Translations under genes and position numbers: made by a program
Shown here: one piece after another, positions 25,898 to 31,821 of the stretch
How the letters are laid out: each line of letters opens with the position of its first letter
Position numbering within the stretch: position 1 is the first letter of the stretch
Notes under the pieces: model-generated
Seen by the model: the letters and a program-made list of their open reading frames with translations, nothing else
The model's database searches: none
What the model was told of the DNA's origin: nothing
Source: Metabacillus rhizolycopersici
GTDB lineage: Bacteria > Bacillota > Bacilli > Bacillales > Bacillaceae
NCBI RefSeq assembly: GCF_020075705.1
Contig: NZ_JAIQUM010000039.1
Location: 1 to 53,598 of the forward strand
Length of the DNA stretch: 53,598 nt
Direction: 5' to 3'

Positions 25898-26117
25898 AAA
25901 AGCGCAAGCGCCTTGATCAGCCTCGGGCAAATAAGACGACCAGGAATAGAAGGTGTTTTTTACCTTCAATTCCTGGTTGACTTAGACCCATGAGGCAGTC
26001 AAGAACGCGACGTCCTGTCGGATTGACTGCACTTGCACGTCCTGTGCTTCGAGGCCGGACGCTTGCGCTGGATGTCGTGCGCTTATCCACAGTTCAAGAA
26101 TTTTATAATTTCCTAAA
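25898..26117 (+). repeat. Dispersed hairpin repeat, copy 7, with inserted 57-bp module (tail type II)
   Basis: The core has stem GACCAGGAAT/ATTCCTGGTTGAC. An extra segment at about 25994-26050 contains its own GCAGTC/GACTGC inverted repeat and two GACGTCCTGT/CACGTCCTGT blocks. The arm GGACGCTTGCGCTGGA follows, then a complete type II tail GGATGTCGTGCGCTTATCCA...CCTAAAC. The tail contains a perfect DnaA box TTATCCACA at 26083-26091. Confidence 0.82.
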
Positions 26118-26255
26118 CGAGAACAACTCGCTTGCACGACTGTAACTTCACCGCTCCAACTCCTATATTTTAGTAACTACTTTTCTACTATAATACAAGA
26201 CCCATCCAATAAGGGAAACCCCCACTGATGGAATTTCCGCTTTATGTAATTTTTT

Positions 26256-27167
26256 TTAGATCCCTTTTAACAGTCGTTTATGAATCCAGATTGCCGCTTG
26301 ACAACCATCCGCCATTGCAATCGTTACTTGTTCTGAATGGGCAACCACATCACCAGCAGCCCAAACATTCGTTACATTCGTTTCCTTTGTTCGGGGATTT
26401 ACGAGAACATGCTTATTTTCTAGCCGCTCAACACCTAATTGACTAGCTAATTTAGAATGAACGACGTTTCCTCCAAAGCCAATAAACCCCTTTTCACCAT
26501 AAATAGTTTGACCATTTTTTAGTTTAACCCCTTTAAATATTGTTTCATTTTCCGCGACGACCGCTTCAACTTGTTCGGTAATAATGGTAATCCCCTGCTC
26601 GTTAAGCTGTTGTTTTAGTGACTGATCCACTTCCCCCGCTTCATGATCAATGAAGGTCACTTTCTTCGTCCAATAGGTTAGTGTTAAAGCAAGATTTGCC
26701 CCAGTCTTCCCTGACCCAACCACTAAAACATGCTTGTTTCTTACCTCATATCCATCACAATCAGGGCAAACATATACTGAAATTCCTAAACATGGTTCAA
26801 TATTCTTTATACTCGGAATGCGGTCCTTAATACCTGTCGAAATTAACAGAGTCGATGATTGGTACTCCATTCCTTGTTCCGTTCGAAGTAAAATTAACTT
26901 CTCCACCTTTTCTGCTTCAACGACAATATCATTGATAAATTCAATCCCTAAGCTTTTTGCCTGCTTATGACCTAATTCCCTAAGGGTTTGCCCACTTACC
27001 CCCTCAGGCCAGCCAAGAATATTATGATAGCTTCTGCATAAGTTGGATCTTCCATTTTGACTATCAATCACGAGGACATTATGCATATATCGCCCAAGCT
27101 GAATCGCAGCCTGCAGTCCCGCAATACCAGCTCCGATGATGATACATTCGTATGTTTTCTTCGCCAC
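26256..27167 (-). CDS. Thioredoxin reductase-like FAD/NAD(P) oxidoreductase
   Basis: A 303-residue class II pyridine nucleotide-disulfide oxidoreductase-like flavoprotein. The FAD site is IIIGAGIAGLQAAIQLGRYM, the redox-active dithiol is in VYVCPDCDGYEVRNKHVLVV, and the NAD(P) site is VVGSGKTGANLALTL. The second FAD contact is TNVWAAGDVVAHSEQVTIAM. The CPDCDGYE form differs from the CATCDG of TrxB, so the partner is probably not the main thioredoxin. Such proteins occur as thiol or bacillithiol-disulfide reductase candidates. The start is a GTG (27167) with a modest ribosome-binding site. It appears monocistronic. Confidence 0.8.
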   Translation of the reverse strand: MAKKTYECIIIGAGIAGLQAAIQLGRYMHNVLVIDSQNGRSNLCRSYHNILGWPEGVSGQTLRELGHKQAKSLGIEFINDIVVEAEKVEKLILLRTEQGMEYQSSTLLISTGIKDRIPSIKNIEPCLGISVYVCPDCDGYEVRNKHVLVVGSGKTGANLALTLTYWTKKVTFIDHEAGEVDQSLKQQLNEQGITIITEQVEAVVAENETIFKGVKLKNGQTIYGEKGFIGFGGNVVHSKLASQLGVERLENKHVLVNPRTKETNVTNVWAAGDVVAHSEQVTIAMADGCQAAIWIHKRLLKGI

Positions 27168-27411
27168 CCTGCTTACACGTCCTTTTTTTATTTGTTCGAA
27201 TTAGAATGTGTAAAAGTGGAGAGTGTCATGCATTTTTAGCTTTATATCGGTACAAAGAAACTGGGTGTAGAATGTTCACTGCTTTTTCTTACTTATTAAA
27301 AAATCGGTTTGCTTGTGGGTAACTCGATGAAAACTACTAAAAAATTTACTATACTAAGTAGATTTTTTCATTTCTCGATGGAAAATTCAGATATTAACAA
27401 CCTATAACTTC

Positions 27412-27538
27412 TGTTAATAACACCTTATCCACAAAAGTTATCAACATATCCACAATTTTTATCCACATTTTGTGTGAGTACAAACGTTCGCCACAATATA
27501 TATTAGAGCTTATACCCACTATCCACAAGTTATACACA
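27412..27538. promoter_or_regulatory. DnaA-box cluster
   Basis: In 127 bp there are two perfect TTATCCACA boxes (27425-27433, 27459-27467) and TTATACACA (27530-27538), which also fits TTATNCACA. There are five one-mismatch boxes: TTATCAACA 27438, ATATCCACA 27446, TTATACCCA 27510, CTATCCACA 27519, and TGTTAATAA 27412 on the other strand. This is far denser than chance. As I recall, stable DnaA-binding clusters outside oriC are known in B. subtilis, one of them in the ywcI-vpr gap near sacT-sacP-sacA, close to the syntenic position. The rest of the 27168-27722 gap has no gene. Confidence 0.8.
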
Positions 27539-27722
27539 GGGATTTTGTCATAGTTTGTCCTTTTATCGGCACAAGGAGAGTTCGATTGAATTTATTTCGA
27601 TTACTATTTCCCGCTAATTACACAGGGGTACTCATCTGCATCATATACCGAATCTTCGTCAATCATGAATTCTTATTTGAGCAACTATTTTTCACATAGG
27701 CTTCTCCATTTCCCAAAATGAC

Positions 27723-27889
27723 AAAAGCGCAAGCGCCTTGATCAGCCTCAGGCATAGCATAAGACGCTTTTGAATAGAAGGCGTACTTTGCCTTCAATTC
27801 AAAAGTGGCTTAGACCCAAGAGGGGCTAGGCGCTGGAGCTGGATGTGGTGCGCTTATCCACAGTACAAGAATTTTATAATTTCCTAAAC
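27723..27889 (+). repeat. Dispersed hairpin repeat, copy 8 (tail type II, with DnaA box)
   Basis: The 5' arm AAAAGCGCAAGCGCC is combined with the 3' arm AGGCGCTGGAGCTGGA. The central stem is CTTTTGAAT/ATTCAAAAG. The tail GGATGTGGTGCGCTTATCCA...CCTAAAC contains the perfect box TTATCCACA at 27854-27862. It starts 185 bases from the DnaA-box cluster. Confidence 0.85.
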
Positions 27890-27898
27890 AATGACAAA

Positions 27899-27922
27899 AG
27901 GCCTGACAATGAAGTCAGACCT
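27899..27922 (-). terminator. Short hairpin after nfrA
   Basis: AGGCCTGAC pairs imperfectly with GTCAGACCT around AATGAA. On the minus strand it is followed by CTTTTGTC. It is a weak but well-placed terminator a few bases after nfrA. Confidence 0.55.
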
Positions 27923-27928
27923 GACGTG

Positions 27929-28678
27929 TTATCGTTTATTAAATCCTTTACTCTCAACAAATTCCTTCATATACAATCTTGCCTTTTGCGACATCATTCC
28001 TGACATCTGCCCCGTCCATGTGTCCTTTCTTTGTCCGTTCGTGCGTTTATTGTAGTATTCTGTAATGTCTTGATCATATTGTTCAAGCTGTGCTAAATAA
28101 ACGTCCTTATTTTGCTCATATTCTTCTTCATGATACACATGTTCTAATGGCAACCGTTGTTTTTGACCAGGTTTATGGACTGGATAACCAACGGCAACAC
28201 CGAAGATTGGTAGCACAAGGTCTGGTGTTTTTAACAATTCACAAACCTCACTTAACTCATTTCTTAAGCCGCCGATATACACAGCTCCAAGTCCCATTGA
28301 CTCTGCAGCAATCACAGCATTTTGGGCAGCGAGTGTTGCATCAATCACGGCAACCATAAATTTTTCCGTGCTTTCTAACACAACATTAAAATCTTGGTTT
28401 TCCTTTTCTGAGATGAATTGAAGACGATGAAGATCTGCACAGAAGATAAAAAAGTGGCCATTTTCAGCAACATGCGACTGACCACCGGCTAATTCAGCTA
28501 ACCTCGCCTTTTTCTGTTTATCTTTCACACCGATAATCGAGTATGCCTGTACAAAACTTGAGGTGGATGCAGCTTGTGCACTTTGAACAATTGTTTTTAT
28601 TTGCTCCTCTGTTAATGCTGTGTCCTCAAATTTCCTAATTGAACGGTGATCTAATATCGTTTCAATGACCTGATTCAC
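27929..28678 (-). CDS. nfrA: NADPH-dependent oxidoreductase / nitroreductase NfrA
   Basis: A 249-residue FMN-dependent nitroreductase-fold enzyme of the NfrA (YwcG) type, the same length as the B. subtilis protein. The family uses NADPH to reduce nitro compounds, quinones or disulfides. The FMN phosphate site is the N-terminal ILDHRSIRKFED, and AASTSSFVQAYSIIGVKDKQ lies by the active site. MGLGAVYIGGLRNEL and the basic C-terminal YYNKRTNGQRKDTWTGQM extension are typical of NfrA/FRP. The start is a GTG at 28678, about six bases after GGGGGA. In B. subtilis nfrA belongs to the heat and stress response. Two repeats lie upstream. Confidence 0.9.
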   Translation of the reverse strand: MNQVIETILDHRSIRKFEDTALTEEQIKTIVQSAQAASTSSFVQAYSIIGVKDKQKKARLAELAGGQSHVAENGHFFIFCADLHRLQFISEKENQDFNVVLESTEKFMVAVIDATLAAQNAVIAAESMGLGAVYIGGLRNELSEVCELLKTPDLVLPIFGVAVGYPVHKPGQKQRLPLEHVYHEEEYEQNKDVYLAQLEQYDQDITEYYNKRTNGQRKDTWTGQMSGMMSQKARLYMKEFVESKGFNKR

Positions 28679-28756
28679 AACGATTCCCCCTTTTTTAAAT
28701 GACTACTTCTAGCATACCCTTTTTATGGGATTTCGGCATTGATAGTGCTTAACAAG

Positions 28757-28917
28757 AAAAGCGCAAGCGCCTTGATCAGCCTCAGGCATAGCATAAGACG
28801 CTTTTGAATAGAAGGTGTTTTTTACCTTCAATTCAAAAGTGGCTGTAGACCTAAGAGGGGCCGGACGCTTGCGCTAGACACCAACACTAAGTTCAAAAAT
28901 TTATACTTTCTTATCCT
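28757..28917 (+). repeat. Dispersed hairpin repeat, copy 9 (tail type I)
   Basis: Arms AAAAGCGCAAGCGCC and GGACGCTTGCGCTAGA pair well. The central stem is CTTTTGAAT/ATTCAAAAG. The tail is TAGACACCAACACTAAG...CTTATCC. It is tandem with the next copy. Confidence 0.85.
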
Positions 28918-28923
28918 GCAAAG

Positions 28924-29055
28924 AAAAGCGCAAGCGTCTTGATTAGTCTCAGGCATGGCATAAGACGCGCATGAATAGAAGGCGTAACTTAGACCCCGAG
29001 GGACCGGACGCCTGCGCTAGACAATTCTCAAAGTCAAAACTTATAAATTCTTATA
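28924..29055 (+). repeat. Dispersed hairpin repeat, copy 10, with half of the central hairpin deleted
   Basis: The left half of the core (GCATGAATAGAAGGCGT) runs directly into ACTTAGACC, so the right arm of the central stem is missing. The outer arms remain (AAAAGCGCAAGCGTC and GGACGCCTGCGCTAGA). The tail is a decayed type I. Confidence 0.78.
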
Positions 29056-29059
29056 TTAC

Positions 29060-29091
29060 AAAAAAAGAGACCAGCTTTTAATCTGATCCCC
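29060..29091 (-). terminator. Terminator after the niaP-like gene
   Basis: On the minus strand GGGATCAG and CTGGTCTC flank ATTAAAAG and are followed by a run of seven T residues, shortly after the transporter stop codon. Confidence 0.65.
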
Positions 29092-29107
29092 ACAAAAGAA
29101 AACATAC

Positions 29108-30316
29108 TTATACTAACTCTTTTTTCTTCGTTTCTTCACCTAAAAATAAAACGGCTAATGCGCCAATAATAATTGATACGGCAAAGATTAGGAAAATTGT
29201 ATCAAGCGGAACCTTTGCAGCAACTAAATAACCGACAAGCAACGGTCCTAAAATTCCCCCAACTCGTCCAAAGGCTGCAGCTAAACCGGTACCTGTTCCC
29301 CGTATCTCTGTTGGATAATGCTCAGGTGAGTACGCATATAGTGCTCCCCATGCCCCTAAGTTAAAGAAGGATAAAAAGATCCCTGAAGTAAGCAATAATG
29401 GAAGTGTCTCTGCATTTCCAAAGAAGTATGCACTAACAGCTGTCCCAATTAAGAAGGTAATTAAGACAAATTTACGTCCAGTTCGCTCAATTAAATAGGC
29501 TGCAACAAAATAACCTGGTAATTGAGCAAGCGTCATAATTAACACGTATTGGAAGCTTTGGATTAAACTAAACCCTTTCATAATCATCACACTTGGGAGC
29601 CAAAGAAACATGCCATAGTAAGAGAACACAACACAAAACCATAAAATCCAAAGCATTGTCGTTTGTTTGACATACGGCTTTGTCCATACTCTTGCAATTT
29701 TCTTTACTGATGATTCCTTTTGCTTCGACACATTCATCGCTTGAAAGCGCGGTGAGTCAGGGAGATTCAAGCGTAAATATAAAGCATAAAAAGCCGGAAT
29801 GGCAGTCAAAATTAATGCCGCTTGCCAACCAAAATTAGGAATAACAAAATACGATATAAGTGCTGCAAGAAGCCAGCCTCCAGCCCAGAAGCTTTCTAGC
29901 AATACAACCACTTTTCCACGCTCATGGGCAGGGACACTTTCTGAAACAAGAGTTGATGCTACCGGAAGCTCGCCACCTAATCCCATCCCGATAAAAAACC
30001 TTAAAATAAGGAATAAGGTTAAAGACGTAACAAATGCCGATAAACCGCTTCCTACTGAGAATAAAAGCAGCGTAATAATAAACACATTTTTTCTTCCCAC
30101 TCGGTCTGCCATTAATCCAAATACGAAAGCACCAACAGCCATTCCAATTGAATTCATACTACCAATCCATCCCATTTGTGCTGTGGACAAGTTCCAATCC
30201 TTTTGCAAAGCAGCAATAACAAACGAGAGAATTCCGACATCCAGGGCATCGAACATCCAACCTAAGCCCGCGATACCAAGCAATTTCCGCCTAGATATTT
30301 CCTTCGTTTTCTTCAT
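29108..30316 (-). CDS. niaP: MFS transporter, NiaP (niacin/nicotinamide) type
   Basis: A 402-residue major facilitator with twelve predicted membrane helices. The N-terminus (KLLGIAGLGWMFDALDVGIL, then LMADRVGRKNVFIITLL) and RFFIGMGLGGELPVASTLVS closely match B. subtilis NiaP (YceI), a niacin importer of the aromatic-acid/sugar porter branch. Start ATG 30316 follows AAAGGTGG. NiaP genes are often repressed by NrtR or NiaR. I see no clear operator in the leader, so the niacin assignment rests on similarity alone; a related aromatic acid is the alternative. The gene is monocistronic, ending in its own terminator. Confidence 0.82.
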   Translation of the reverse strand: MKKTKEISRRKLLGIAGLGWMFDALDVGILSFVIAALQKDWNLSTAQMGWIGSMNSIGMAVGAFVFGLMADRVGRKNVFIITLLLFSVGSGLSAFVTSLTLFLILRFFIGMGLGGELPVASTLVSESVPAHERGKVVVLLESFWAGGWLLAALISYFVIPNFGWQAALILTAIPAFYALYLRLNLPDSPRFQAMNVSKQKESSVKKIARVWTKPYVKQTTMLWILWFCVVFSYYGMFLWLPSVMIMKGFSLIQSFQYVLIMTLAQLPGYFVAAYLIERTGRKFVLITFLIGTAVSAYFFGNAETLPLLLTSGIFLSFFNLGAWGALYAYSPEHYPTEIRGTGTGLAAAFGRVGGILGPLLVGYLVAAKVPLDTIFLIFAVSIIIGALAVLFLGEETKKKELV

Positions 30317-30529
30317 TCAAACCACCTTTCCATTTCCAAACCTATCATAATGTGATCGGTCCATTCATATCTATTAAGTATGTCCCAAATCCGCTTCTTT
30401 TTCTCTAGCAGGAAAAACACACCACCTTCACTTATACTGCAAAAAATTCCATATCGTCAACTTTTATTGACTAACAACCCTATTTTCTCCCCTTTTTATT
30501 ATCATTTACATTTTTTGTGAATTTTTACT

Positions 30530-30558
30530 TTGTTAATTTTGTCAAGATGTGATATAGT
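30530..30558 (+). promoter_or_regulatory. Candidate sigma-A promoter of ywcE
   Basis: TTGTTA (30530-30535) and TATAGT (30553-30558) are separated by exactly 17 bases, 82 bases before the ywcE start. It is a good sigma-A match by eye. Confidence 0.6.
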
Positions 30559-30605
30559 AAATGTAACAAAACGTTCACAAATCATCCTTTTTTTTGACAC
30601 AATTG

Positions 30606-30619
30606 TGAAAGCGTTATCA
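30606..30619 (+). promoter_or_regulatory. Candidate cre (CcpA site) in the ywcE leader
   Basis: TGAAAGCGTTATCA fits every fixed position of the catabolite-response consensus TGNAANCGNWWWCA. It lies between the proposed promoter and the AAGGAG ribosome-binding site, about 50 bases downstream of the -10, a position where CcpA acts as a roadblock. Confidence 0.6.
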
Positions 30620-30639
30620 ATTATAAGGAGCTGATTGTA

Positions 30640-30915
30640 ATGGATGTATTTTTCGCCTATTTATTAATCGCAACTGCTACACCACTGTTTTTATGGATGG
30701 AAAGAAGAACACTAGCCATCATGCATATCCCTGTCATAATTGCAATGTGGGTAGTCTTTATTTCAAATATGAATGCTGATTTCGGAATACTTGGAGACAC
30801 CATCTTTATGCTAGCATTTACTGTTAACGTATTTATTGCCCATATGGCAATTTTCCACTTATTCATCGTACCGTTCTTTAAGATGATGAAAAAACCAAAA
30901 AGAATTATTCAATAA
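30640..30915 (+). CDS. ywcE: Spore morphogenesis/germination membrane protein YwcE (holin-like)
   Basis: A 91-residue membrane protein with three hydrophobic helices and a basic C-terminal tail (FKMMKKPKRIIQ). The start MDVFFAYLLIATATPLFLWM is nearly that of B. subtilis YwcE, a holin-like protein needed for proper spore morphology and germination. It is also located near nfrA and the sac genes in that organism. AAGGAG about nine bases upstream supports the ATG. A promoter, a candidate cre site and a terminator frame it as a single-gene unit. Confidence 0.85.
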   Translation: MDVFFAYLLIATATPLFLWMERRTLAIMHIPVIIAMWVVFISNMNADFGILGDTIFMLAFTVNVFIAHMAIFHLFIVPFFKMMKKPKRIIQ

Positions 30916-30921
30916 TAATAG

Positions 30922-30953
30922 AAGAGGATGACTTCATTGTGAGTCATCCTCTT
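30922..30953. terminator. Terminator after ywcE
   Basis: AAGAGGATGACT pairs perfectly with AGTCATCCTCTT around an eight-base loop, and TTTATT follows. Confidence 0.85.
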
Positions 30954-30980
30954 TATTGCTACTAATTTGATCGGGATCTT

Positions 30981-31166
30981 TTAATGTTGGGTTACTAAAT
31001 CCTCTTGCTTTACCTCAAGTTCTTCATTTGTTTTTTCCACGTATTGGTCATAATTAGGCTGCTCATCCGTCAGTAATTGCAGCATGTATTTACCGATTAC
31101 TTCTTCAGCTTGTTTTAAATCAATACTTTGGCCATTTTCAAAGGCACTTTCCCGTTTGCCCGTCAA
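30981..31166 (-). pseudogene. Duplicated C-terminal stump of the receptor-fused regulator
   Basis: The 61-codon frame (GKRESAFENGQSIDLKQAEE, then VIGKYMLQLLTDEQPNYDQY) aligns without gaps with the last 60 residues of the regulator at 31822-33996 (GKRETVFENGQCIDLKHTEE). Identity is roughly 60 percent. It begins only at a TTG without a proper ribosome-binding site, and a terminator hairpin lies directly upstream, so it is not expected to be expressed. It looks like the remains of a second, paralogous regulator gene lost by deletion. Confidence 0.8.
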
Positions 31167-31215
31167 AAAAGATCCAAACTCATTTCTCCATGAAGAAGGA
31201 TGAGTTTGGATCTTT
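31165..31215 (-). terminator. Terminator downstream of the SemiSWEET gene
   Basis: On the minus strand ATGAGTTTGGATCTTT (31215-31200 arm) pairs perfectly over 16 bp with 31183-31168 and runs into TTTTTTG. It ends transcription coming from the SemiSWEET gene or the regulator operon. Confidence 0.85.
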
Positions 31216-31272
31216 ATAGGAAAGTGGACGACTTTACATATAAGCCTTGATCACACCCACTTTTATTGGAAG

Positions 31273-31578
31273 TCACCCGCGCAAAGAAGGCCAGTTGCTC
31301 TGTTTAATTGTTTTTTGTTTGTTTTGTATATGATTTTTAAGGGTCAGGATGAGAATGATTAATGTCGGTACAAAAGTAACGATATTTGTTAATAAAATGG
31401 CCAAATCATTAATCATCAGTCCATAGATGATCCAGACAAACACTCCAATTGTACATAAGCTATACATCGGAAGAGAGATATCCTGAGTTCTATTTGTTTT
31501 AATGACTTTGTATGCTTGCGGGATAAAAGAACAGCTAGTTAAAAGTCTAGCAAATACTCCCAATAATGTAATTGACAT
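31273..31578 (-). CDS. SemiSWEET-type PQ-loop sugar transporter
   Basis: A 101-residue three-helix membrane protein of the SemiSWEET (MtN3/PQ-loop) family, half-transporters that dimerise to move sugars. The PQ motif is in TSCSFIPQAYKVIKTNRTQD. The conserved SLPMYSLCTIGVFVWIIYGL and a third helix follow. An upstream extension to 31638 exists, but the ATG at 31578 after AGGGAA gives the family-standard length. It is downstream of the regulator gene on the same strand with a gap of about 240 bases. The gap contains a foreign-looking fragment, so co-expression with the ABC operon is uncertain. Substrate is unknown. Confidence 0.78.
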   Translation of the reverse strand: MSITLLGVFARLLTSCSFIPQAYKVIKTNRTQDISLPMYSLCTIGVFVWIIYGLMINDLAILLTNIVTFVPTLIILILTLKNHIQNKQKTIKQSNWPSLRG

Positions 31579-31640
31579 AAATTCCCTTCGAAAATTGATC
31601 ATGTATATCGAAAACATTATATAAACGAGGATGATCATAA

Positions 31641-31772
31641 TGGATTTTTAGTAAAACAGTCAATCTATATAGTAAGCCCGTAATCAAGTTTCAAAGTAAT
31701 GGATTAGCTAATTTATTAGAATATATTAGAGAATCAGATGGTGTTGCAGGGATACGTCCTCTATTATATTAA
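31641..31772 (+). pseudogene. Orphan C-terminal coding fragment of unknown family
   Basis: Forty-three codons without a start or ribosome-binding site, ending in TAA. They include KPVIKFQSNGLANLLEYIRE and SDGVAGIRPLLY. Composition is protein-like, with a helix then a short tail, but I do not recognise the family. It lies between the regulator and the SemiSWEET gene on the opposite strand and probably marks an old deletion junction. Confidence 0.3.
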
Positions 31773-31821
31773 AATCAACTGGGCACTATCACGAACAAGA
31801 ACCGTCCCCTTGCTTTCCACC

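Noticed and set aside
29799..30350. 183-codon plus-strand frame
   Set aside because: It is antisense to the niaP-like gene and has no support.
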